From: Oasisia sp. SBJ-2009
Lineage: Eukaryota; Annelida; Polychaeta; Sabellida; Siboglinidae
Direction of reading: 5' to 3'
Assembly (NCBI GenBank): GCA_964017155.1
Contig: OZ024854.1
Span: 52,579,096-52,643,095 of the forward strand
DNA length: 64,000 bases
Positions within the stretch are counted from its first letter, which is position 1, and each line of letters opens with the position of its first letter. The translations under genes and the position numbers were made by a program. The notes beneath the pieces were generated by a model. The model was not told the DNA's origin, did not search any database, and saw only the letters and a program-made list of their open reading frames with translations. Shown here in pieces: positions 12,101 to 24,400 of this stretch.

Positions 12101-13705
12101 AGAGAGTGATGTATGAGGTCCACAGTGTTGTCAGACAGAGTGATGTATGAGGTCCACAGTGCTGTCAGACAGAGAGTGATGTATGAGGTCCACAGTGCTG
12201 TCAGACAGAGTGATGTATGAGGCCCACAGTGCTGTCGGACAGAGAGTGATGTATGAGGTCCACAGTGCTGTCAGACAGAGAGTTATGTATGAGGTCCACA
12301 GTGCTGTCAGACAGAGTGATATATGAGGCCCACAGTGCTGTCGGGCAGAGAGTGATGTATGAGGTCCACAGTGCTGTCAGACAGAGAGTGATGTATGAGG
12401 TCCACAGTGCTGTCGGACAGAGAGTGATGTATGAGGTCCACAGTGTTGTTGGACAGAGAGTGATGTATGAGGTCCACAGTGCTGTCAGACAGAGTGATGT
12501 ATGAGGTCCACAGTGCTGTCAGACAGAGTGATGTATGAGGTCCACCGTGCTGTCAGACAGAGAGTGATATATGAGGCCCACAGTGCTGTCGGTCAGAGAG
12601 TGATGTATGAGGTCCACAGTGTTGTCAGACAGAGTGATGTATGAGGTCCACAGTGCTGTCGGACAGAGAGTGATGTATGAGGCCCACAGTGCTGTCAGAC
12701 AGAGTGATGTATGAGGTCCACAGTGCTGTCAGACAGAGAGTGATGTATGAGGTCCACAGTGCTGTCAGACAGAGAGTGATATATGAGGCCCACAGTGCTG
12801 TCAGACAGAGAGTGATGTATGAGGTCCACAGTGTTGTCAGACAGAGTGATGTATGAGGTCCACAGTGCTGTCAGACAGAGTGATGTATGAGGTCCACAGT
12901 GCTGTCGGACAGAGAGTGATGTATGAGGTCCACAGTGCAGTCAGAGTGATGTATGAGGTCCACAGTGCTGTCAGACAGAGAGTGGTGTATGAGGTCCACA
13001 GTGCTGTCAGACAGAGAGTGATATATGAGGCCCACAGTGCTGTCGGACAGAGAGTGATGTATGAGGTCCATAGTGTTGTCAGACAGAGTGATGTATGAGG
13101 TCCACAGTGCTGTCAGACAGAGAGTAATGTATGAGGTCCACAGTGCTGTCGGACAGAGTGATGTATGAGGTCCACAGTGCTGTCAGACAGAGTGATGTAT
13201 GAGGTCCACAGTGCTGTCGGACAGAGAGTGATGTATGAGGTCCACAGTGCTGTCAGACAGAGTGATGTATGAGGTCCACAGTGCTGTCGGACAGAGAGTG
13301 ATGTATGAGGTCCACAGTGCTGTCAGACAGAGTGATGTATGAGGTCCACAGTGCTGTCAGACAGAGTGATGTATGAGGTCCACCGTGCTGTCAGACAGAG
13401 TGATGTATGAGGTCCACAGTGCTGTCAGACAGAGAGTGATGTATGAGGTCCACAGTGCTGTCAGACAGAGAGTGATGTATGAGGCCCACAGTGCTGTCAG
13501 ACAGAGAGTGATATATGAGGCCCACAGTGCTGTCAGACAGAGTGGTGTATGAGGTCCACAGTGCTGTCAGACAGAGAGTGATGTATGAGGTCCACAGTGC
13601 TGTCAGACAGAGTGATGTATGAGGTCCACAGTGCTGTCAGACAGAGAGTGATGTATGAGGTCCACAGTGCTGTCGGACAGAGTGATGTATGAGGTCCACA
13701 GTGTG
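3160..13705 (+). repeat. Giant 34/36-bp minisatellite, ~300 copies
   Basis: Core unit GTATGAGGTCCACAGTGCTG followed by TCAGACAGAG(AG)TGAT; the optional AG makes 36 or 34 bp. The first unit overlaps the GPCR codons for ...CQKESIV-stop, and the array continues directly downstream. Higher-order structure is clear: marker variants recur 4054 bp apart (3271 and 7325) and 2234 bp apart (7325 and 9559; 5965 and 8199), then about 4054 again (8199 and 12253). So the locus is a 4.05 kb block, a 2.23 kb shortened block and a second ~4.0 kb block. Short open frames on both strands (MYEVHSAV..., MDLIHHSLS...) are repeat artefacts. Confidence 0.97.
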
Positions 13706-13940
13706 ATGACTCAAACCAGGCAATACTGTGACATGATGCACTGAACCAACCGGAACCAGTCAGTACTGCGCTGTACAACGTGGCGCATCACCTCATCTCA
13801 ACATGTACTGCATGAACCAGGCACTAGGAATCACAGTGAGTCAAACTCACCAGTGCTGTGATACACAGTGAATCATGCAGCACTGGTGTGTAACTTCATG
13901 AACCACTGTAGGGAGTGTGCTGTACTGTGATGTAGCATGA
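13706..13940. other. Spacer, nothing recognised
   Basis: Non-repetitive DNA between two arrays. No exon, RNA gene or transposon was recognised. Confidence 0.5.
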
Positions 13941-14525
13941 GTATTTGACAAGAGTACTACTTGATAAGAGTACTACTTGATAAGAGTACTACCTGGTAAA
14001 AGTACTACTTGATAAGAGTACTACTTGATAAGAGTATTACTTGATAAGAGTACTACCTGGTAAAAGTACTACTTGATAAGAGTACTACTTGATAAGAGTA
14101 TTACTTGATAAGAGTACTACCTGGTAAAAGTACTACTTGATAAGAGTACTACTTGATAAGAGTATTACTTGATAAGAGTACTACTTGATAAGAGTACTAC
14201 TTGATAAGAGTATTACTTGATAAGAGTACTACTTGATAAGAGTATTACTTGATAAGAGTACTACCTGGTAAAAGTACTACTTGATAAGAGTATTACTTGA
14301 TAAGAGTACTACCTGGTAAAAGTACTACTTGATAAGAGTACTATTTGGTAATAAGAGTACTACTTGATAAGAGTACTACTTGGTAAGAGTACTACTTGGT
14401 AAAAATACTACCTAGTAAAAGTTGTAGTTAATACGAGTACTACCTGGTAAGAGTACTACTTGATAAAAGTACTACTTGGTAAGAGTACTACTTGATAACA
14501 GTAATACCTAATAAGAGTACTACCG
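13941..14525. repeat. 16-bp minisatellite (TTGATAAGAGTACTAC)
   Basis: About 36 tandem units of TTGATAAGAGTACTAC with variants CTGGTAAAAGTACTAC and TTGATAAGAGTATTAC arranged in a short higher-order pattern. No coding content. Confidence 0.95.
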
Positions 14526-14926
14526 GTACATGTACTTTAAATCTTTGATTCATCTGTGATGCATTGTGACTAAGTAATGAGTACTTTTCTAATCATGTGG
14601 TTCTGTGATGATACATGAATGAGAACTTTCTGAACTGTGCAATGTTGTTTTATGACGCAACATGAATGAGTATTTCATGCATGAAAAGGTTTGATGAAGT
14701 AAAGATCTGTAAAATTATGTCATTAATTATTATTTTACAGTGAGCTTAGCATCAATTTGTGTTCTGTCCTTGCTGCAATGTACAAATATATATTGGTTTA
14801 GTGCGGAGATTCCAATATCTATAAATTTATAGTTAAAGATGTAAAACTTATGTGTTGTGTGGATTTAAAGCACATCATATTTCATAATAAAAATGATATG
14901 TAAATATATTGGTTGAGAAAGACCAA
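14526..14926. other. AT-rich spacer holding the first AATAAA after the GPCR stop
   Basis: Non-repetitive AT-rich DNA. By eye, the AATAAA at 14886-14891 is the first canonical poly(A) signal downstream of the GPCR stop codon at 3174. If used, it would put both preceding arrays inside the 3' UTR. No gene was recognised here. Confidence 0.4.
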
Positions 14927-14968
14927 AAGTCAGTCAGTCAGTCAGTCAGTCAGTCAGTCAGTCAGTCA

Positions 14969-15052
<84 letters not shown>

Positions 15053-15095
15053 AGCCAGCCAGCCAGCCAGCCAGACAGACAGACAGACAGACAGA
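14927..15095. repeat. Tetranucleotide microsatellite (CAGT, CAGC, CAGA)
   Basis: Three consecutive homogeneous blocks, (CAGT)n, (CAGC)n, then (CAGA)n, with one single-base slip near 15051. Short Ser/Gln/Pro/Ala frames over it are artefacts. Confidence 0.97.
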
Positions 15096-15369
15096 CACAT
15101 GTGATGGGTGGAGAATACAACAGGTGTTGATCTCACGTGAACAGCACAACACATTAAGAAGTCACACAAGGTTCTTCTAGTTCTATACTGTGGTTTCGAG
15201 TAAATAGAAATGGACAAATCACTTGACACGTCACTGCCTGGCAGACTGCTCATTCCAACAACAACTCCATTTCCCTGGAAGCAATTAATATGATTTGTTC
15301 ACACAGAACCACCATTGTCTATAGCCAGTTACTCATTTATAAAGCTAAGTGAACTGAGGCAACGTAAAG

Positions 15370-15480
15370 TGAATAAAACTCAGCAAGCTCTGAAATGGCA
15401 GCAAGAAGTGTTGGACCTGGACTTTCAGGGCTGATAACTTGAAGTTATAACCACTAGACCAATGAGTGAGAGCCTGGTGT
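15370..15480 (-). mobile_element. Probable tRNA-derived SINE head at the edge of the 35-bp array
   Basis: Read on the - strand, the array's outermost unit carries an A-box-like TTGGTCTAGTGGTTA and is followed after ~25 bp by CCTGAAAGTCCAGGTCCAAC. This resembles the region leading to a degenerate B box in tRNA-derived SINEs (the usual form is near GGTTCGAATCC). It is therefore probably what remains of the element that seeded the array. The flank 15096-15369 shows nothing else. Confidence 0.4.
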
Positions 15481-18400
15481 TCTAACCACTATGCCACTGA
15501 GTGAAAGCCTAATGTTCTAACCACTATGCCACTGAGTGAGAGCCTAATGTTCTAACCACTATGCCACTGGGTGAGAGCCTGATGTTCTAACCACTATGCC
15601 ACTGAGTGAGAGCCTGATGTTCTAACCACTATGCCACTGACTGACAGCCTAATGTTCTAACCACTATGCCACTGAGTGAGAGTCTAATGTTCTAACCACT
15701 ATGCCACTGAGTGAGAGCCTGATGTTCTAACCACTATGCCACTGAGTGAGAGCCTGATGTTCTAACCACTATGCCACTGACTGAGAGCCTAATGTTCTAA
15801 CCACTATGCCACTGAGTGAGAGCCAGATGTTCTACCCACTATGCCACTGAGTGAGAGCCTGATGTTCTTACCACTATGCCACTGAGTGAGAGCCTGATGT
15901 TCTAACCACTATGCCACCAAGTGAGAGCCTAATGTTCTAACCACTATGCCACTGAGTGAAAGCGTAATGTTCTACCCACTATGCCACTGAGTGAGAGCCT
16001 GGTGTTCTAACCACTATGCCACTGAGTGAGAGCCTGATGTTCTAACCACAATGCCACTGAGTGAGAGCCTGATGTTCTAACCACTATGCCTCTGAGTGAG
16101 AACCTGATGTTCTAACCACTATACCACTGCCTGAGAGCCTAATGTTCTAACCACTATGCCACTGAGTGAAAGCCTAATGTTCTAACCACTATGCCACCGA
16201 GTGAGAGCCTCATGTTCTAACCACTATGCCACTGAGAGAGAGCCTGGTGTTCTACCCACTATGCCACTGAGTGAGAGTCTAATGTTCTAACCACTATGCC
16301 ACTGAGTGAGAGCCTAATGTTCTAACCACTATGCCACTGAGTGAGAGCATAATGTTCTAACCACTATGCCACTGAGTGAGAGCCTAATGTTCTACCCACT
16401 ATGCCACTGAGTCAGAGTCTAATGTTCTAACCAGTATGCCACCAAGTGAGAGCCTAATGTTCTGACCACTATGCCACTAAGTGAAAGCCTAATGTTCTAA
16501 CCACTATACCACTGAGTGAGAACCTAATGTTCCAACCACTATGTCACTGACTGAGAGCCTAATGTTCTAACCACTATGCCACCAAGTGAGAGCCTGATGT
16601 TCTACCTACTATGCCACTGAGTGAGAGCCTAATGTTCTGACCACTATGCCACTGAGTGAGAGCCTAATGTTCTAACCACTATGCCACTGAGTGAGAGCCT
16701 GGTTTTCTAACCACTATGCCACCAAGTGAGAGCCTAATGTTCTAACCACTATGCCACTGAGCGAGAGCCTAATGTTCTAACCACTATGCCACTGAGTGAG
16801 AGCCTAATGTTCTAACCACTATGCCACCAAGTGAGAGCCTAATGTTCTAACCACTATGCCACTGATTGAGAGCCTGATGTTCTAACCACTATGCCACTGA
16901 GTGAGAGCCTGGTGTTCTAACCACTATGCCACTGAGTGAAAGCGTAATGTTCTACCCACTATGCCACTGAGTGAGAGCCTGGTGTTCTAACCACTATGCC
17001 ACTGAGTGAGAGCCTGGTGTTCTACCCACTATGCCACTGACTGAGAGCCTAATGTTCTAACCACTATACCACCAAGTGAGAGCCTAATGTTCTTACCACT
17101 ATGCCACTGACTGGGAGCCCGATGTTCTAACCACTATGCCACTGACTGAGAGCCTAATGTTCTAACCACTATGCCACTGAGTGAAAGCATGATGTTCTGA
17201 CCACTATGCCACTGAGTGAGAACCTGATGTTCTAACCACTATGCCACCAAGTGAGAGCCTAATGTTCTGACCACTATGCCACTAAGTGAAAGCCTAATGT
17301 TCTAACCACTATGCCACTGACTGACAGCCTAATGTTCTAACCACTATGCCACTGAGTGAGAGTCTAATGTTCTAACCACTATGCCACTGAGTGAGAGCCT
17401 GATGTTCTAACCACTATGCCACTGAGTGAGAGCCTGATGTTCTAACCACTATGCCACTGACTGAGAGCCTAATGTTCTAACCACTATGCCACTGAGTGAG
17501 AGCCAGATGTTCTACCCACTATGCCACTGAGTGAGAGCCTGATGTTCTTACCACTATGCCACTGAGTGAGAGCCTGATGTTCTAACCACTATGCCACCAA
17601 GTGAGAGCCTAATGTTCTAACCACTATGCCACTGAGTGAAAGCGTAATGTTCTACCCACTATGCCACTGAGTGAGAGCCTGGTGTTCTAACCACTATGCC
17701 ACTGAGTGAGAGCCTGATGTTCTAACCACAATGCCACTGAGTGAGAGCCTGATGTTCTAACCACTATGCCTCTGAGTGAGAACCTGATGTTCTAACCACT
17801 ATACCACTGCCTGAGAGCCTAATGTTCTAACCACTATGCCACTGAGTGAAAGCCTAATGTTCTAACCACTATGCCACCGAGTGAGAGCCTCATGTTCTAA
17901 CCACTATGCCACTGAGAGAGAGCCTGGTGTTCTACCCACTATGCCACTGAGTGAGAGTCTAATGTTCTAACCACTATGCCACTGAGTGAGAGCCTAATGT
18001 TCTAACCACTATGCCACTGAGTGAGAGCATAATGTTCTAACCACTATGCCACTGAGTGAGAGCCTAATGTTCTACCCACTATGCCACTGAGTCAGAGTCT
18101 AATGTTCTAACCAGTATGCCACCAAGTGAGAGCCTAATGTTCTGACCACTATGCCACTAAGTGAAAGCCTAATGTTCTAACCACTATACCACTGAGTGAG
18201 AACCTAATGTTCCAACCACTATGTCACTGACTGAGAGCCTAATGTTCTAACCACTATGCCACCAAGTGAGAGCCTGATGTTCTACCTACTATGCCACTGA
18301 GTGAGAGCCTAATGTTCTGACCACTATGCCACTGAGTGAGAGCCTAATGTTCTAACCACTATGCCACTGAGTGAGAGCCTGGTTTTCTAACCACTATGCC

Positions 18401-21400
18401 ACCAAGTGAGAGCCTAATGTTCTAACCACTATGCCACTGAGCGAGAGCCTAATGTTCTAACCACTATGCCACTGAGTGAGAGCCTAATGTTCTAACCACT
18501 ATGCCACCAAGTGAGAGCCTAATGTTCTAACCACTATGCCACTGATTGAGAGCCTGATGTTCTAACCACTATGCCACTGAGTGAGAGCCTGGTGTTCTAA
18601 CCACTATGCCACTGAGTGAGAGCCTAATGTTCTAACCACTATGCCACCGAGTGAGAGCCTGATGTTCTAACCACTATGCCACTGAGTGAGAGCCTGGTGT
18701 TCTACCCACTATGCCACTGACTGAGAGCCTAATGTTCTAACCACTATACCACCAAGTGAGAGCCTAATGTTCTTACCACTATGCCACTGACTGGGAGCCC
18801 GATGTTCTAACCACTATGCCACTGACTGAGAGCCTAATGTTCTAACCACTATGCCACTGAGTGAAAGCCTGATGTTCTGACCACTATGCCACTGAGTGAG
18901 AACCTGATGTTCTAACCACTATGCCACCAAGTGAGAGCCTAATGTTCTGACCACTATGCCACTAAGTGAAAGCCTAATGTTCTAACCACTATGCCACTGA
19001 GCGAGAGCCTAATGTTCTAACCACTATGCCACCAAGTGAGAGCCTAATGTTCTGACCACTATGCCACTAAGTGAAAGCCTAATGTTCTAACCACTATGCC
19101 ACTGAGTGAGAGCCTAATGTTCTAACCACTATGCCACTGAGTGAGAGCCTGGTGTTCTAACCACTATGCCACTGAGTGAGAGCCTGATGTTCTAACCACT
19201 ATGCCACTGAGTGAGAGCCTGGTGTTCTACCCACTATGCCACTGAGTGAGAGTCTAATGTTCTAACCACTATGCCACCAAGTGAGAGCCTGATGTTCTAA
19301 CCACTATGCCACCAAGTGAGAGCCTGATGTTCTAACCACTATGCCACTGACTGAGAGCCTAATGTTCTAACCACTATGCCACTGAGTGAGAGCCTAATGT
19401 TCTAACCACTATGCCACTGGGTGAGAGCCTGATGTTCTAACCACTATGCCACTGAGTGAGAGCCTGATGTTCTAACCACTATGCCACTGAGTGAGAGCCT
19501 GATGTTCTAACCACTATGCCACTGACTGAGAGCCTAATGTTCTAACCACTATGCCACTGAGTGAGAGCCTGATGTTCTACCCAGTATGCCACTGAGTGAG
19601 AGCCTGATGTTCTTACCACTATGCCACTGAGTGAGAGCCTGATGTTCTAACCACTATGCCACCAAGTGAGAGCCTAATGTTCTAACCACTCTGCCACTGA
19701 GTGAGAGCCTGATGTTCTAACCACTATGCCACTGAGTGAGAACCTCATGTTCTACCCACTATGCCACTGAGTGAGAGTCTAATGTTCTAACCACTATGCC
19801 ACTGAGTGAGAGCCTAATGTTCTAACCACTATGCCACTGAGTGAGAGCATAATGTTCTAACCACTATGCCACTGAGTGAGAGCCTAATGTTCTACCCACT
19901 ATGCCACTGAGTCAGAGTCTAATGTTCTAACCAGTATGCCACCAAGTGAGAGCCTAATGTTCTGACCACTATGCCACTAAGTGAAAGCCTAATGTTTTAA
20001 CCACTATACCACTGAGTGAGAACCTAATGTTCCAACCACTATGTCACTGACTGAGAGCCTAATGTTCTAACCACTATGCCACCAAGTGAGAGCCTGATGT
20101 TCTACCTACTATGCCACTGAGTGAGAGCCTAATGTTCTGACCACTATGCCACTGAGTGAGAGCCTAATGTTCTAACCACTATGCCACTGAGTGAGAGCCT
20201 GGTTTTCTAACCACTATGCCACCAAGTGAGAGCCTAATGTTCTAACCACTATGCCACTGAGTGAGAGCCTAATGTTCTAACCACTATGCCACTGACTGGG
20301 AGCCCGATGTTCTAACCACTATGCCACTGACTGAGAGCCTAATGTTCTAACCACTATGCCACTGAGTGAAAGCCTGATGTTCTGACCACTATGCCACTGA
20401 GTGAGAACCTGATGTTCTAACCACTATGCCACCAAGTGAGAGCCTAATGTTCTGACCACTATGCCACTAAGTGAAAGCCTAATGTTCTAACCACTATGCC
20501 ACTGAGCGAGAGCCTAATGTTCTAACCACTATGCCACCAAGTGAGAGCCTAATGTTCTGACCACTATGCCACTAAGTGAAAGCCTAATGTTCTAACCACT
20601 AGGCCACTGAGTGAGAGCCTAATGTTCTAACCACTATGCCACCAAGTGAGAGCCTAATGTTCTAACCACTATGCCACTGAGTGAGAGCCTGATGTTCTAA
20701 CCACTATGCCACTGAGTGAGAGCCTGGTGTTCTACCCACTATGCCACTGAGTGAGAGTCTAATGTTCTAACCACTATGCCACCAAGTGAGAGCCTGATGT
20801 TCTAACCACTATGCCACCAAGTGAGAGCCTGATGTTCTAACCACTATGCCACTGACTGAGAGCCTAATGTTCTAACCACTATGCCACTGAGTGAGAGCCT
20901 AATGTTCTAACCACTATGCCACTGGGTGAGAGCCTGATGTTCTAACCACTATGCCACTGAGTGAGAGCCTGATGTTCTAACCACTATGCCACTGAGTGAG
21001 AGCCTGATGTTCTAACCACTATGCCACTGACTGAGAGCCTAATGTTCTAACCACTATGCCACTGAGTGAGAGCCTGATGTTCTACCCAGTATGCCACTGA
21101 GTGAGAGCCTGATGTTCTTACCACTATGCCACTGAGTGAGAGCCTGATGTTCTAACCACTATGCCACCAAGTGAGAGCCTAATGTTCTAACCACTATGCC
21201 ACTGAGTGAAAGCCTAATGTTCTACCCACTATGCCACCGAGTGAGCCTGATGTCACTGAGTGAGAGTTTAATGTTCTAACCACTATGCCACTGAGTGAGA
21301 GCTTAATGTTCTACCCACTATGCCACTGAGTGAGAGCTTGATGTTCTACCCACTATGTCACTGAGTGAGAGTCTAATGTTCTAACCACTATGCCACTGAG

Positions 21401-24400
21401 TGAGAACCTGATGTTCTAACCACTATGCCACTGACTGAGAGCCTAATGTTCTAACCACTATGCCACCAAATGAGAGCCTAATGTTCTAACCACTATGCCA
21501 CTGAGTGAGAGCCTGATGTTCTAACCACTATGCCACTGAGTGAGAGCCTGGTGTTCTACCCACTATGCCACTGACTGAGAGCCTAATGTTCTAACCACTA
21601 TGCCACTGACTGGGAGCCCGATGTTCTAACCACTATGCCACTGACTGAGAGCCTAATGTTCTAACCACTATGCCACTGAGTGAAAGCCTGATGTTCTGAC
21701 CACTATGCCACTGAGTGAGAACCTGATGTTCTGACCACTATGCCACTGAGTGAGAGCCTAATGTTCTAACCAGTATGCCACTGAGTGAGAGCCTGATGTT
21801 CTAACCACAATGCCACTGAGTGAGAGCCTGACGTTCTAACCACTATGCCACCAAGTGAGAGCCTAATGTTCTGACCACTATGCCACTGAGTGAGAACCTA
21901 ATGTTCCAACCACTATGCCACTGACTGAGAGCCTAATGTTCTAACCACTATGCCACCAATTGAGAGCCTGATGTTCTACCTACTATGCCACTGAGTGAGA
22001 GCCTAATGTTCTAACCACTATGCCACTGAGTGAGAGCCTGGTTTTCTAACCACTATGCTACCAAGTGAGAGCCTAATGTTCTAACCACTATGCCACTGAG
22101 CGAGAGCCTAATGTTCTAACCACTATGCCACTGAGTGAGAGCCTAATGTTCTAACCACTATGCCACTGAGTGAGAGCCTGATGTTCTAACCACTATGCCA
22201 CTGAGTGAGAGCCTGATGTTCTAACCACTATGCCACTGAGTGAGAGTCTAATGTTCTAACCACTATGCCACTGAGTGAAAGCCTGATGTTCTAACCACTA
22301 TGCCACCAAGTGAGAGCCTAATGTTCTGACCACTATGCCACTAAGTGAAAGCCTAATGTTCTAACCACTATGCCACTGAGCGAGAGCCTAATGTTCTAAC
22401 CACTATGCCACCAAGTGAGAGCCTAATGTTCTGACCTCTATGCCACTAAGTGAAAGCCTAATGTTCTAACCACTATGCCACTGAGTGAGAGCCTAATGTT
22501 CTAACCACTATGCCACCAAGTGAGAGCCTAATGTTCTAACCACTATGCCACTGAGTGAGAGCCTGATGTTCTAACCACTATGCCACTGAGTGAGAGCCTG
22601 GTGTTCTACCCACTATGCCACTGAGTGAGAGTCTAATGTTCTAACCACTATGCCACCAAGTGAGAGCCTGATGTTCTAACCACTATGCCACCAAGTGAGA
22701 GCCTGATGTTCTAACCACTATGCCACTGACTGAGAGCCTAATGTTCTAACCACTATGCCACTGAGTGAGAGCCTAATGTTCTAACCACTATGCCACTGAG
22801 TGAGAGCCTGATGTTCTAACCACTATGCCACTGAGTGAGAGCCTGATGTTCTAACCACTATGCCACTGACTGAGAGCCTAATGTTCTAACCACTATGCCA
22901 CTGAGTGAGAGCCTGATGTTCTACCCAGTATGCCACTGAGTGAGAGCCTGATGTTCTTACCACTATGCCACTGAGTGAGAGCCTGATGTTCTAACCACTA
23001 TGCCACCAAGTGAGAGCCTAATGTTCTAACCACTATGCCACTGAGTGAAAGCCTAATGTTCTACCCACTATGCCACCGAGTGAGCCTGATGTCACTGAGT
23101 GAGAGTTTAATGTTCTAACCACTATGCCACTGAGTGAGAGCTTAATGTTCTACCCACTATGCCACTGAGTGAGAGCTTGATGTTCTACCCACTATGTCAC
23201 TGAGTGAGAGCCTAATGTTCTAACCACTATGCCACTGAGTGAGAACCTGATGTTCTAACCACTATGCCACTGACTGAGAGCCTAATGTTCTAACCACTAT
23301 GCCACCAAATGAGAGCCTAATGTTCTAACCACTATGCCACTGAGTGAGAGCCTGATGTTCTAACCACTATGCCACTGAGTGAGAGCCTGGTGTTCTACCC
23401 ACTATGCCACTGACTGAGAGCCTAATGTTCTAACCACTATGCCACTCACTGGGAGCCCGATGTTCTAACCACTATGCCACTGACTGAGAGCCTAATGTTC
23501 TAACCACTATGCCACTGAGTGAAAGCCTGATGTTCTGACCACTATGCCACTGAGTGAGAACCTGATGTTCTGACCACTATGCCACTGAGTGAGAGCCTAA
23601 TGTTCTAACCAGTATGCCACTGAGTGAGAGCCTGATGTTCTAACCACAATGCCACTGAGTGAGAGCCTGACGTTCTAACCACTATGCCACCAAGTGAGAG
23701 CCTAATGTTCTGACCACTATGCCACTGAGTGAGAACCTAATGTTCCAACCACTATGCCACTGACTGAGAGCCTAATGTTCTAACCACTATGCCACCAATT
23801 GAGAGCCTGATGTTCTACCTACTATGCCACTGAGTGAGAGCCTAATGTTCTAACCACTATGCCACTGAGTGAGAGCCTGGTTTTCTAACCACTATGCTAC
23901 CAAGTGAGAGCCTAATGTTCTAACCACTATGCCACTGAGCGAGAGCCTAATGTTCTAACCACTATGCCACTGAGTGAGAGCCTAATGTTCTAACCACTAT
24001 GCCACTGAGTGAGAGCCTGATGTTCTAACCACTATGCCACTGAGTGAGAGCCTGATGTTCTAACCACTATGCCACTGAGTGAGAGTCTAATGTTCTAACC
24101 ACTATGCCACTGAGTGAAAGCCTGATGTTCTAACCACTATGCCACCAAGTGAGAGCCTAATGTTCTGACCACTATGCCACTAAGTGAAAGCCTAATGTTC
24201 TAACCACTATGCCACTGAGCGAGAGCCTAATGTTCTAACCACTATGCCACCAAGTGAGAGCCTAATGTTCTGACCACTATGCCACTAAGTGAAAGCCTAA
24301 TGTTCTAACCACTATGCCACTGAGTGAGAGCCTAATGTTCTAACCACTATGCCACCGAGTGAGAGCCTAATGTTCTAACCACTATGCCACTGAGTGAGAG

